DNA from: Cycas panzhihuaensis
Lineage: Eukaryota > Cycadophyta
Length of the DNA: 64,000 nucleotides
Assembly (NCBI GenBank): GCA_023213395.1
Contig: CM041465.1
Location: 59,713,741 to 59,777,740 of the forward strand
Direction: 5' to 3'
In this document: in pieces, positions 11,986-24,997 of the stretch
How positions within the stretch are numbered: the stretch's first letter is position 1
Layout of the letters: every line of letters begins with the position of its first letter
Position numbers and translations under genes: made by a program
The notes under the pieces: model-generated
The model's input: only the letters and a program-made list of their open reading frames with translations
Databases searched by the model: none
What the model was told of the DNA's origin: nothing

Positions 11986-14900
11986 CATTGAACTCATAAA
12001 GAAGTTGATGATATGTGATCAAATAGAGATTAGTAGTTTAATAAATGACCATGTGAATCTTTATGAATAAATCATTAATGAATCTTTTGATGTGTTGAGA
12101 GCATATAAGAGATAATGCTTCTTCTTTCTTTCTTTTTTTCTTTTTCTCCCTTTTTTATATCAAATCTTATATTATATTTTGTTTGTGATCCAAATCTATC
12201 ATTTAGCAAATGGCTATGTGAGGCTCATAAAAAACTAGTTCACCACCAAATCTATAGATAAGATGATAATCTCATCTCATCTAGTCCAACACAAGGGACA
12301 TAGCATATGAGAGTTACCTTCAAGTGAGAGAGAAGAAATTAGTTTATTCAAGTATGTATACTTAATTGCATGAACATTTAACAAAACATAAAATGTAACA
12401 TGGCTAAAGTGTTGACCTATTAAACTAACTGTAAGAAATTTCAGAGTGCCAATCAAATGTTAGTATCCAATTTGGGTCAAGGGAACTGATATATATGAAT
12501 GTACAAAGTGTGTGCTAGGGTATGAATGAATAGTCTAGGTAATCCTATATTGTAGGGCACACGAGTATATATAGTGAGAGTGGAGAAATGCAATGTGTAC
12601 TATATATTATATTCATTATAGATTATAAATGACCAGTTTATACTATTATAGGAGTATATGTAATGTACCATAATTTAAGCTCTTTAATAGTAAATTTTTG
12701 GAGTCATAATTTATACTCATTACAAAGTTAGTGCCATAGTTTATCCTTATTGTGGAGTGAGCATCATAGTTTATCCTCATCAAGAGTAAAATTTTTAATG
12801 AATTATCTATTTTCTTATAATAGCATAGTGAAGAGAATCTTCTTTAGAAAAAAATGCTTGCTTGCAAGATAAAGAATTCATTTCTTAGGAAGATATAGAG
12901 GGGTAAACAATACTAATTATTCTTTTCTCTTTGTCATTGAGTAAGAGCTATTCTTTGGAAGGAATAATTTACTTATTGTTGGGAAAAATATTCTCTTCTT
13001 TGGAAGACTAAGACAATGTAAAAGCAATATTATATTTGGGTTAGTTGTTGTTATTATTTTATTTTTGTTATTATTGGTTTTATTTTCCATAATTATTATT
13101 GGGAATGAATTTATCTAAATTAGGTTTGGATTGATTTTGAGTAGGCTAATGAGCTTGGAACTTCATCTTATGAAGAGTCCAACACTCATCCTCAAGATAA
13201 GACTTTATTACTTAGAATGAATACCACCTTCAAGTATAACCTCTAAGTGAAGAGATGAATGTTTTAATGAGAGCAATGATTCTAAGAAATTCCTTCTCTT
13301 GAGTTGTAGAATTTTAAATATTGCCTTCTAACTTACTTTTTTATGTGTGAAAGCTAGGGTTTTATGGTTTTAATCCTATTTAATGTTAGAGTTTGGTAGC
13401 CTATTTTATCACATTTTTAGATTTTAAAAATACCACATAATAGGGATTTTTAATACCATTTTTTAAAAAACAATGATACAAATAAGGGTTTATAGGTAAA
13501 ATAATAGGCAAGTCTCCATTATGATCACCAAAATATATGCTTGATAGTGGGGTTTCTACCTCTCCAACTTACTGTGAGACCTAGAGCTAGAGGTTCACCT
13601 AAAGAAAATAAGAAAATCTCATGCTACAAGTAACATATGTCCTATGTATAAAAAAACACTATCAAAATATAATATCTAATTATACCGAAGTATAATAAGA
13701 TATGTGTGACTTTTAACTAATTGAATGTTCTTAACTTACAACATATGTAAATGATACTTCTATTCTTTTTTCAAAATTAAATTAAATAGGGCATAATAGA
13801 GGTTGTTACCTAGTTTAATACTTGATGATATGTGTCCACTTGATAAGCATGTATCCTTGATGAAGTGCTTAAACAATATGCTTCTTTTCTTCCATTTGTA
13901 AGCTAGTATCATAAGATAAACTACCAAGAAATTGATTGAATATTGGAGAAACCAATATAAACCTACACGAAGGACAAATGGGACTTCCTCAATATCATGG
14001 ATAAGGCCTTTTGTTTATTTTATTTCATATGTATGCATAACATTAATATGCATAAATTTATTTATGTATATAGTTCACTTGATTAGTTTCTCTAAAGTAA
14101 TACAACGAAACAATCAAAGAAGGAAATGAATTAAAATGAAATATAAGCAAATAAACAAATCAAAGACATAAAAGAGAGATCAATTCAAATATAATGATGT
14201 TGATTACACAACAAAAGTGATCCAAAACACCTTACTCGGGTGTTACTAAGTAGGAGATTATGACAACATGAGGACATAATCAACTAGAATATCAATATTA
14301 AATGTGATGATCATTTTTTTTTCTTAACTAAAAAAGAAGAGAATGAGGATATTTATAGTGAAAACAAAGGACATGAAGAGAGAAAAATATCAAAATATAT
14401 TGTGAAGGCAGTATTTTAGACTAATAGGTATTAATTACATTATTTTTTAGGGAGATTATAAAATTAGCCTTAAGCACCATGAGACTAGACCAATGGGAGA
14501 AGGTAGAATCATAAAAAGGGCATAATATCTATTTTTGACCCACGAGTACTCAATTTGAATCTACTAGAGGAGATCTACATAATTGCATAGGTGAAACCAA
14601 TAATTATATTCAACATCAAGGAAAAAAATATAAAAGAACATAAAAGACTATAAAAAAATCATAGAAAATGACTCATAATTATCCAAAGAGAATTACTAAG
14701 AGGTGCAAAAGCTCATGTTAAGTCAAGATAAACACTTAAAGAAGTTAAGAGAGAGTGAAACAATGGAAAAGGCTTGCATATATAAAATAATGGCAAATTA
14801 TACACAACAATAATAATCAAGAGAGAAATTATAATGGAAAAACCATGTCATATCGACAATAATTACTAAAGGGATTACCTATAAAGTTATGTTTCCATAA

Positions 14901-15180
14901 TAAAATGGGTGTTATAGAGAATATATTCCATGTCATCATCGGTAAGGAGGTGAAATATGCAAAAATAGTAAACCAGTTAATGCTCAATCACATACAATAT
15001 TAAGCAAATTTAAGTAATTAAATACAACATTAGGCAAATAGCAAGTAACAATATGTAATCTAATACATATCTAACTATTGAGAATAAGAGCAAGCTTAAT
15101 ATTTTTAGATTAAGGGTAAGAGGCCAAAATTTGAGAAAATAATAAACAACACAAGGATAGTTTTCTAGATTTATAATCTA
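11986..15180. other. AT-rich stretch without genes; short tandem repeat at 12,704-12,780
   Basis: No coding similarity was found. A 17-bp core (TCATAGTTTATCCTCAT and variants) recurs at 12,704, 12,734 and 12,764 with an exact 30-bp period, and a weaker copy starts at 12,668. The small open frame at 13,932-14,129 gives a hydrophobic product with no family resemblance and is probably chance. Confidence 0.55.
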
Positions 15181-15184
15181 TAGT

Positions 15185-15640
15185 TTATTTTCCTTTATAG
15201 TTAGTACATGTTGATCTATATGACCCATATAGGCTATATCCCTTGGGGATGCAAGATATTTTATAATTTTTGTTGATGATTTCATAAGAAAGGTTTAGAT
15301 TTATTATTTTAAAGAAAAATTGAAAACATTCTTAAGATTTATTAAGATTAAAGCCATGGCAGAAAGATAAAGTTATTATAGATTGTAAGTTTTAGATTCA
15401 AATAATATATGAGAGTTTATCTCAAATGACCTTATAGATTTTTGCTATAAAATAAGTATAAAAAGATAATTCATAAATCCATACATACCATAATAAAATA
15501 AAGTCATTAAAAGAAAAATCATAACTATTATTAAAATGGCAAGAAATATTCCTAAGGCAATAAAGCTTAATGATGAATTTTAGGGTAAAGTAGTGAATAT
15601 TATAGTTTAATTAGGGTATTTACCCTCTAGAGCCTCAAAG
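15185..15640 (+). pseudogene. Ty1/copia integrase core remnant
   Basis: A heavily decayed DDE integrase core can be followed across frames: FVDDFIRKV near 15,265, then YYFKEKLKTFLRFIK, EFISNDLIDFCYKISIKR, FINPYIP at the PYTPQQNG position, and KIITIIKMARNIPKA. The order and spacing match copia integrase ([38 protein letters not shown]). Nothing else of the element was recognised nearby, so it is an isolated fragment. Confidence 0.65.
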
Positions 15641-16939
15641 GGAAAGAGATACCCTTCCTAAGGCAAGAAAGAGGAATCAAATTGATATATTCTCAAATTC
15701 CTTTCAAATTAAAAGGAGATGTTTTCCTAAGGTATACTAGGGTGTACAATATAACTAACTAATAATTAATTATTATTCTAACCAATCAATTAAAATAAAA
15801 ATAGAGCAAAAGAAATAAAGAATAAATAATCCTAGTTAATTCCCCCTAGGAAAATAAATAAGTATATAAAAACTCCCAATGAATGGAAGGATCATCAAGG
15901 TCCTTTATCCCAAAAGATAATCCCCTAAACTCCCCATATTCTAATAATCCCAGTCCTCCTAAAGGTATGACCCAACCTTAGTTTCTGCCCAACCATGAGA
16001 GAAAAAGCTACATTACACTAACTATAAATTGAGAGGACTAATAAATGAGAAAATGTAGAAAATATTAGACCCTAGATTAATGGCCCTATTTGTGGTCAAC
16101 CATTAGACTCTCTCACCTGATGATAATCCAACCGTGAAGATGCATGGCTAAGGGAGACCTATGTTTGATTTTGATAGGTCTCTAACATTTAGAGGTGAAT
16201 AAAGAAGAGAAGAACCACTCTCAACCCAAAGTGTAATGGAAGGACATCACCTTTAGAGTTTAGAACATAACATATAATTAATAATCTCTAAGAAATATGA
16301 GTTTGTATATTGTGGATGTCAAGTCTCTATTAATCAAGCATGCCCTTGTGAAAGAAGTCTTTGTTGTCAAAGAAGAGTGAACTTATACATCAAGGATGCC
16401 AAGTCTTGATCGATAAAAAATACCCTCACAAATAGAATAAGACCTAATCTTAGGGGGAAATAAGTAATATCACACATCTGCAAAGCAATCTAGCATGTTC
16501 TTCATGATTTCATGAAAATAACAAGTACCTAGACTATATAAGTTATGCAATCAAAGCAAATGGACCCAACTTAATATATCTATATGGAAATGTATTACCT
16601 AAATTTATTTACCTTATCTTTCACTTTTTATTTAGTTTATACTATGATGAAATTAACCCTAATATACACTAAGAAGAAATCTAAATTCTTTTGTTACACT
16701 TATAATTATCCTATTGCAAGTTCCTTCACTCATTTTTATCCCTTTTGTTTGCTAATTAAGAATGCAACTACAAGTCTTATAGAAAAAATCTATCTCTTCT
16801 TTCCAATTATTATAAATGGAGAAGGAAATAAGCATTCAACCACATAACCCGTCAAAGAAGAGAAGTATATATTCTTTAAATGTTTTTAGTTCTTTTTCTT
16901 CTTTTCCCTTTATGTTTTAATCAAATAAATTAGGAGGGA

Positions 16940-16951
16940 GGGGGGGGGGGG
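16940..16951 (+). repeat. G12 run in a G-rich tract
   Basis: A run of 12 G residues lies inside GGAGGGAGG...GAGG. It is the only strong G-rich, possibly quadruplex-forming tract in the left 20 kb. It may also be a sequencing or assembly weak point. Confidence 0.8.
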
Positions 16952-18027
16952 AGGTGTGGCGAAGAGGAGAATTATACCTTTTACCTTCTTGTAGATCTAC
17001 TATAAGTGGTCAACAATCAAGAAAAGCTCCAAATAGGATAGGTAGGTTTAGCTTGAAACATAAAAGTCAAGAGCATAGATATCTTTATGACTAGTTTAAA
17101 AAAAAAAGAAAAAAAGGAATTCAATTCACAATCCAAACAACAAATTTTCTATCATAACTCTGGTAGCATCTCTACTATAGTTAGGGAATTTTGGTAGGAA
17201 AGGATGAATTAGGAGCTTATAACCCTCTAGAGGAGGGTTTAAGACTCTCTTTAGAGTTCCTTCCACAAAATCATTTACCTCCTTAGGGAAAGTTCATTAG
17301 CACTTAGGCTATGTGAGCGAACTTCTCCATAAGTTATGAGTAGGAGTCCTATTGAAAAGAATCTAGCCTTGAAATAAAACCAACTAGACCCAAAGCACAA
17401 ATTAAGAGCTCATTTGGATTTTATATGCAATAACTAAAACAAAAATCTAATAAAAAACCAACACGAATTTATCAACTCAAATCTAACTTAGAATATGAGG
17501 TAGGGAGGTGCCTCAAATCTACACCTTAATTCCCTCTAAGTTGCTCCAAATTAAAGCTCTAATTAATTATAAATGTAAGAAGAAACCTTTGAAAGTGGCA
17601 AAATAACAAGAGTGAAGGATTTATACCAAGGAGAGGAGAAAGGAGAGAAGATGAAGTCAAGGAAAAGATAAAGAAAGAACTTGAGTATGTATAGACTTAA
17701 GCCCATAAAATCTTTGTAAAAATCGTGTGATCTTACTCCAAACTAGGCTCTTTAATGGTGTAGGTGAAAGTCACAAAGGTTGAGAGTCTAGATTCTAGTA
17801 GCACTTCATTACATAAAATATCCTCCCCCTTCCCTTTATAAATAAAAGCCTATTTATAGAGGAGATGAGAGGGAGCAGTTAAAAGAAACCCATAGGTTAT
17901 CAAACCATGGGTTTTATCATAAATTATTTTTATATAGTAGGAAAAAATAAATTTTTGTTATTTTTTTCCACACATAAATAATGAAAACCATAATGAAACT
18001 TGAAAACTATGATTAAAAAATAACTAA

Positions 18028-18113
18028 AATTGTGATGTTCTTAATAAAGTTCAATGTTCTAAATAAATCATGATTTACATATTTAGTTGTGGTTTCTTAA
18101 GAATATCACAATT
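18028..18113. repeat. 17-bp inverted repeat (hairpin)
   Basis: AATTGTGATGTTCTTAA at 18,028-18,044 is complementary to TTAAGAATATCACAATT at 18,097-18,113 with one mismatch and a 52-nt loop. Nearby AAAACCATGAT/AAAACCATAAT direct repeats suggest a small non-autonomous repeat, but no target duplication was found. Confidence 0.6.
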
Positions 18114-20284
18114 CTAGGTAGCATGAAAACCATGATGAACAACTAAAATCGCAATAAATAAAAGTTGAAAATATGACCCATTTAACTGTATATTTTGACA
18201 AAATGAAGTTGGTTGATGTTCATAAAAAAGGTCAAAAAAAGCTAATGAGATTTCAAGCAATATGAAAATGTTAGTCCAGGGTGTGACAAAGGTAATTTAA
18301 TAAGGTACTAACTTAAGTAATAATGAAAAATAATGACTGGAGTAGCATCTTAAAGTGAGCTTAGAGATACCATATAAATGAGCATGTTAAAATATATACA
18401 TCATAGGCAATAATAATAATCACAATCAGACATCAAATCATTCAAATCACTCATCAAAATAGCAAATCATACAGTTAATAATCAAAACAAGTGCCTAAAT
18501 AAATTCCAATAGTAAACAAGGTAAGGCACAAACCCAATCATCCTAAAAAGGGATAGGTCATAATAAAACATTTTCCCCTTTAGAAATATAAGCTCTATGA
18601 ATAGGTTATGATAATATGGTGAATATTGCTGACCATGCCCAAGAGAAGTTATTTGAAAGATTAGGCTACCTATACTAGTTCTTAGGTTATTTTTGAAAGA
18701 TAAGGTCTTAACTATTGAAAGTATAATAGATGTAGTGATAGGAAGAAGTTGACATGAAGGTTAGGCTCAATTCTACAGTTCTAAACTAAACACATGAAAT
18801 GACTATTAAAATGGTTATTAATTTAACCTTATATAATCCCTTGTTATACATTGTTGTAACATACATGTCATTTCTTAATTCTTCATCCACCTTTATTAAG
18901 TCAATGGGTGGTGATCTCATCATATGTGTGATTGAGAAGTACATTGAATATTTTATATTAATTAAAGTAAGATTATTTCTTATAGATGTTGGTGTTTATT
19001 TTCTACATTAATTTCTCTACATACTCTTTTATGGTATTAGATCTTTGTTAAATCAATTGACTATGTCCTTTCCTAGGGTTTTGCAGTCATACTAGGACAA
19101 ATTTTTAATCTCTTTCCCCATTAAAATTTAACTAAATTCATTGGTTCTTCATTTTATAACTTTCTCCTTGTCATCTCCATTAAGCATTTTGGTGATTATT
19201 TACATTGACATTTCATTTCATACTCATTTTTCATCTATCATTGGCATGGTTTGTTCTTGGTGCTTTGGTTGAGGGTTTTGTGCCCTAAATTCTGGCAGCA
19301 TTTGATTTCTTCTTAGTGCTCATCCTTTGAGGAATTTTTAGTTTATTGCCTAACGTATCTTAAGCTAGTGTCTACATCCTTTCTTCTCGCCAAGCATCAA
19401 AATTCTACAAAGAGATTTGACTAGTTATTATGTGAATATTGCTCCTTTACTAAAAACATATCTAGAGCAGGTTTTCATGACTTAGATTGTAATATTTTAG
19501 CATTTGTGTCTTGAATTCCTTTTGTTCCTACATGGACATTATGAGTACATAGAGTCTTTTTTTTTTTTTCTTTCTTTATTTTATGAGAAGTATTTTAAGA
19601 CTTGTAGGGGAGACGATGGTGAATTTGCTTGAAGATTTTTCTTGCCACCAATCTTGTTGATTTCTACCAAATTATGGAATTTCTCTAACTTGCCAATTCT
19701 ACGTGGGATTTCTTCATGACGCTATATTTTCATACTCTCTCTCTGGTAGATTTGGTATCACATGACCAACATTTATCTTACAACTGGTTCTCTACCAATA
19801 AAAGATTATTTGACTTTATTATTAACTAATCATCTCATTCCATTGAAGTTATAGGCTTGTCATTTCATCATTTAGAGATCTTTTAATAGGCAACACCTAT
19901 GATGTTCTTTTGAGATTGTTTAATCTCAAGTCAAATTTGATTTAATGATTTTCTAGTAAAGAATAGTGGTTTCTTTCCTTATTAGAGACTCTCCTATTGG
20001 GAATGTTTTCTCATCTTTAAAGAGGTTTTTCTAAATTATTTTGAAGTTGGGGAAGCCACTAATTACAAATCTATCTTCTTCTCAAAGTTTTTCATCTAAA
20101 GATAAAAGGTTGACATCATTTTTTTTTTTTTTGGGTTAAGTTTAAATTTTCTTGTTGTAGTTACTTCATTCTAAAGAAACACTTTTTGGTTGTATGAGAA
20201 GTTTGTCTAGTTTCAAAGTAACAAATTGATCAAACCTCAAATATAATTAAACCTTAACTAAAACATTCTTTTAAAGAGTTTAGT

Positions 20285-20617
20285 ATGTCAAGTAATATTA
20301 GTAGTTATGTTTTATTTGAATCAAGTAAAGTGAATAGAAAGAATTACAACATTTGAAAACTTAAAATTTTTAATATTTTGACTTTAAAGAAATTATTAAA
20401 AATTACAACTTGAGAAGAGAGGAAACCTCATCTTGGTCAAGACGTTAAAAAGAGGGATGACAATAAACCTAATAATTGAGAAAAGATGAAAACTTCTAAA
20501 AAATAGAAAGAACCTTTAACATTCCTTGAACAACTTGCAGAATAGGAAGATCGTGATCGTGAAACTCTTCTGATCATTGGTTTATTTGTAGTTGATGATC
20601 TCATTATTAATATTCAA
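20285..20617 (+). pseudogene. Older copia (E), gag N-terminal part
   Basis: A gag start is visible at ATG 20,285 (MSSNISSYVLFESSKVNRKN, the usual FxGxNYxxW region). It continues through FLEQLAE*EDRDRETLLIIG to the end DDLIINIQG at 20,617. The next element's 5-bp target duplication starts there, and the same frame continues after it at 29,606 (KKSSFEA*QTLMDLSK). This shows that the gag was split by the insertion at 20,618-29,605. Confidence 0.75.
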
Positions 20618-20622
20618 GGAAA

Positions 20623-20979
20623 TGTTGGGATAATACCCAATGTTTGAATAATGTGTAGCTGCCCTTGGGCCCCCAAAAGGCACCTTAGGCCACCTATAGT
20701 TGCCATGCAGCCACCTAAAGCTGCCATGCATCCACCTAGAGCTGACATGTAGCCATCATAGCCAACTAAGGTAAGTTATTTTAATAATTCATTTATTATT
20801 TTATTGTTTCTTTGAATTTTTTATTTAATCTCAGGTAAAGGCACTTGTCGCCTCTCCAAAAACATATATTAATGGGGAATACCTCCCTAATATTTTTTAA
20901 CACTATTTTCAAATCAGATAACGGTTAATCTATTTCGAGATGTCTTTGTAATTTTACCGCTCTATCCTTAGGTCCAATA
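20623..20979 (+). repeat. 5' LTR of copia D
   Basis: Starts TGTTGGGATAATACCC and ends GGTCCAATA. It aligns along its whole length with 29,245-29,600 (shared GTAAGTTATTTTAATAATTC, ATTTATTATTTTATT and CTCTATCCT). Confidence 0.93.
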
Positions 20980-20980
20980 T

Positions 20981-20990
20981 TTGGTATCAA
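20981..20990 (+). other. Primer binding site of copia D
   Basis: TTGGTATCAA directly follows the LTR, matching the first part of the initiator-tRNA-Met site TGGTATCAGAGC. The 3' part has drifted. Confidence 0.7.
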
Positions 20991-21106
20991 AATACTCAAC
21001 CACTCATAGTAAGCTTATTTGTTAAAATTTTAGTTTTATACTATAGTTTTAATATTATTTCTTATATAATTTTTGAAAAATATTTAATATTTTATATGTA
21101 TAAACT

Positions 21107-22584
21107 TTTTTTTTTATAAGGTAAAATAATATTGAAGGGGTTTTAACTAGGTCTCCAAACCTTATACATCAAAGCCCAGCGGCTCATGAAAGATGACCAT
21201 GACAAGCCCATGGTCTAGCCCAAATTAAAAGAGATTCCTCTCAGCCTCCCCTGTCAGCCTCCCCTCTATGTGCATCAATCCTTACCAGTCTCAACAGCTC
21301 TTCCAAGAAGTCCTCCTTCCAGACCATAGTTCTTTTATTTGTCACTGCCCAATTTTCCAACCAGTCTACTGTCGAATTCCCTTCCATGTAGATGTGTTAG
21401 ATCTGTACACCAATTTTGGAACTCAGAACCTCTTGGATGTCTCTGATAATATCTATGTTGTTCCATCATGTATCCACTTTCCCCCTTAAACATCTTATCA
21501 CATACATAGAGTCACCTTTGACGAACACCTTCTGAGTACCCTCCTCGTCCATCAGAGCTATCGCCATTTGCATGGCCCGCACCTCTATTTTTTGGTTCGA
21601 TTGGATACCTAAGTATTCCGTGAAGGCCCAATTCAGATTCCCCATATGATCCCTATAGAGGCCTCCCCCTCCCGCCTCTCCAGGATTACCTTTGGTAGCT
21701 CCATCAAAGTTAATTTTTTCCTAGGTGATATTTGGAGGGTTCCATTTGATTGCTCTCCTCTCCTCTCTACCTTGCTTCTGAAGGCCTATTCCCCAATCCT
21801 TTAGTATACCTTCTTCCCCCTTGGGGATCCTGTCCTCCTTTGGGGGAACCAGCATTTCTGAAATACCCTTCCTGATCTCGGCTACCAAACTCACCCTGTC
21901 TATCTCTTTTCCTTCAAAAATTCTCGTGTTACATTCTTTCCAGATATTCCAAGTGCCTACCAAGAGGAATGTATAAACTTGTTGATCATTGTTTCTTTAA
22001 TTCTTTATTGCAAAAATTATCACATTCAGTGCATCAATAGGCTCATCTAATTTTTTTTAATTTATTTGATCAATTTTATGTTTTTTATCATTTTCACTAT
22101 TTTTTCAGAGGTTTTGTAAGGTTCTATGAATTCAATAGGTTGGTATGACCTCCACGTTACACAAAAATTCAGCAAGTGGCTATTCATTTTAATCATGGTT
22201 GAGTCTACTTCGCAACAAAAGAATATGTTCATAATTTCATCCATCCTAAGCAGAGAAATCCTTCCTGGAAGACCAGACACTCTTTCTAGCCACTAAAACC
22301 CCTAGTGCACCTCTTGGAAACTGCTTGTTTCACTTTTGCTTCTTATCTGATCCTAGTGTAGTAGGGTAATAGGCTGAATAAGGGAAAGATTGGGCCATGA
22401 TTGAGTATTTTTGGGCCCTCTCTGAGTTGTACAGCCTCCATGTAATCATGCGACCTCTGTAGACTCTATTACTTCATTCTTCATGTATGTTAATCTAGTC
22501 TTCATGAATCTTTATAGGTGCCTAACCATCTGGGAGACCTAGCCACTCCTTAATTTTCATAATGATCTGTCAATTTTGTGACGA
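21107..22584 (-). mobile_element. 5'-truncated L1-type LINE, 3' end with RNase H
   Basis: Read on the minus strand, the zf-RVT/RNase H linker region shows WNIWKECNTRIFEGK (near 21,950-21,905). It is followed by a type I RNase H with KINFDGATKGNPGEAGGGG (21,717-21,661), where the family has FDGASKGNPGxxG. Further on are KVFVKGDSMYVIRCL and EGNSTVDWLENWAV-like text near 21,520-21,350. The element ends in TTTTACCTTAT and a poly-A (poly-T at 21,106-21,115 on the plus strand). A 9-bp match GTATAAACT at 21,098-21,106 and 22,585-22,593 could be the target duplication, which would make the insert about 1.5 kb and strongly 5'-truncated. The right end is less certain than the left. Confidence 0.8.
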
Positions 22585-22593
22585 GTATAAACT

Positions 22594-24997
22594 CGTCGAA
22601 CTCTCCACAGTGAGGACGGGTTTGCATAGGTCATATTTTGATTTTTTTTTATTTATTTTAATTCAACTTTATTTTTTATAAAGTAAAAAAAAAAAAAAAT
22701 TAAATTTAATCTTGCTTGAATTCCAGTCATTAGCCCCGTCAATTGTCAAGTCCCCGGTCTCATTTTTGCCCCACGTGACCATGCCTTTTGTAAATTTGAA
22801 ATTATTTAAATTATTTTTTATACTTTTGGGTTTTAAGAATATATATTACTTTTAATAATATTTGAGATTTGGATCCCCCTTTAGGATTAGCAGTTTGTCT
22901 TGTGGGGCCCACATATGACCAACCACCTAATCAAAAGGGGCTAATTATATATTTTTTTTCAAAATTTTTATTTTTATTAATACATAAAGAGGATTGTTTA
23001 GTTTTTCTACTATATCTTCACACTGGAAAGTCAAATTCTTATAAAATTGGAATCGTTGGATTTATATTTCAGTGCTCTATAGTTTGGAGTCATCATTTAC
23101 TTATTTTGAATCTATTTTTGTAGTATTTGAGTTAGTTAACATTGACCTTTATTTATTGCACCATAAGAAGGTCTCTTCAAGGTTTCTTTAGTATCTTGAG
23201 CTCTACAGCTTTAAATCGTAAACTGTCTAAAAGATATTTTAAAGCTCTTCACAATAGAACATCTTTCACTTCATTTTATAGTTCATTGGAGCTCCTCAAG
23301 TTAATGTTCTAATTCAGTCATACTTGGATATTTTGGTGATATTTTTTAAACCAAAACCTTTTACAATTGAATATATTTGATTAATATCTATCATCTAGTT
23401 GATTATTAATAATATTTGTTGACGTTTATTAGATTTATAATCTATTTTACAGCTCTTTAGCATTCTTTGGCATTTGAAGCAAAAGGAACCTTTGTTACGC
23501 TCAAAACTAAAATTGGGTATTTCTTACCTTGGCATTTCATTTTTATTATATTTAAAGGCATCTCTAAGCTATTTTCTTGATTAATTAAGAAGATTTCATT
23601 GAATATTAATGCTTGTTTAAGGACATTTTACCTTCTTATTTATTTATCAAGTACACTTTATTTTACAAAGATTTCTTTAAAGAGCTCATTCTCATCTTAC
23701 TTATACTTCATCTAGAAGCATTTACTATCTATTTTTTATGCACTTGAGCTCTCTTTTCACGAGTTGAAGGAATTTTAAGTTGCTTAAGACCTCCTCATAT
23801 TCCTTGAAGTCATTTATGTATATCATTACATAAAATTGATATATATTTGTTAATACATTCAAGATTTAACTTCTTCATTGTATTTTACAAGGTTTCTTAT
23901 GCATTCTTGGTGAAGAGGACATAAGCATTGAATATTTATTTTTTGGAAGGAATTATCTAGTTTAGGGATTCATCTTCTTTGCTTGAAAAAGTCTTTTGAA
24001 TATTTGAAAGATCATTGATTCATTTGTAGATCTCTCATTTAATTTATTTACAAAGCATTAAAAGTTGCTTCAAAGTTATTTATCAAAAAGGAGATTTGCT
24101 TATTAAAACATTCTTGCATAAAAGCATTTAATTTGAAAGAGCATAAATATTATTTAGCTTTCATTATTTCAAGCAAGTTATTTATTTTGTTCAAATAAAA
24201 GGAGAAAAGATTGCATATTTACACCTATATTATTTCATTGAAAGTAATATTGTCTTATTTCAAAGCATTAGTTATTTAAAAGGATATCTAGTCTTACTTA
24301 TTTGAAAGTTTTTTTTGAAGGTTTAAAAAGAACCTTTGTATACTTAATCAAGACCACACTTAAAATTAAATTTTTTTACATTAATAAGATAATCTTCTGA
24401 ATTAATCATACTTATTCCATCTTTGCAAGGGAAACAGTTAAGACCTCTAAAGTTACCACCGCGTACATTCCCTTGGCCTGCTCATATTAGATGTAGAATA
24501 CCACTAGCTATCAAGTGTATTAGGTGGTAGGCTAAGATGGGGAACCTTTCTTTTTAGAATTTGGAGATCAAGGCTAAACTTGGAGAGAGTGAGTGCTTTA
24601 GTTTATAAAACCTTTACCACTAGATCTGTTGCTAAGCATAAGACTGACATAGGTGGACCAAGAATTCAAGGGGATGTACCAACCTTCTTAGCAGCATGTG
24701 TCTTAAGATATATTGAGCCTAGAGCTCACATACTGGTATATCGGGTCCCTGTTTTACCACTTGTGAGTAGGTGCCACTAAACATGATAACAACCAAAGGT
24801 TTCCCTTGGAGACCATTGGACTTAGAGCCTAGAAATATTTATAGAGACTAGGACACTTCAAAAATATTTTAAAAACTTTAAAACTTTATTTTTTGGTCAA
24901 TTTTTCAAACCTTAATTTGATATTATATCATTAAGGATATTCTTATCAAAGACTTATCAAACTTAGTTGAGACAGAATAGCATCTAATTTTGGTAAT
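22594..24997. other. Leader/unknown segment of copia D before gag
   Basis: About 2.4 kb between the LINE fragment and the gag start. No coding similarity was recognised; it is AT-rich, apart from a GC-richer patch around 22,720-22,930 and another at 24,430-24,800. It may be another degraded insertion, because copia leaders are usually far shorter. Confidence 0.45.

Larger units (their letters stand above)
15641..20284. other. AT-rich stretch without recognisable genes
   Basis: About 4.6 kb with no protein family trace. Short open frames at 16,584-16,847 and 18,799-19,011 encode hydrophobic low-complexity products and look accidental. It contains a G-run (16,940-16,951) and a hairpin (18,028-18,113). 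The 5' LTR and leader of the copia whose gag starts at 20,285 should lie somewhere here, but I could not place them. Confidence 0.55.

Noticed and set aside
12704-12780. Regularly spaced repeats, CRISPR-like
   Set aside because: Only three imperfect 17-bp cores in plant nuclear DNA, with no cas genes.
22672-22700. Poly-T/poly-A tract with TATAAAGTAAAA, a possible third LINE 3' end
   Set aside because: No LINE coding text lies next to it and the motif differs from the shared ATAAGGTAAAA end.
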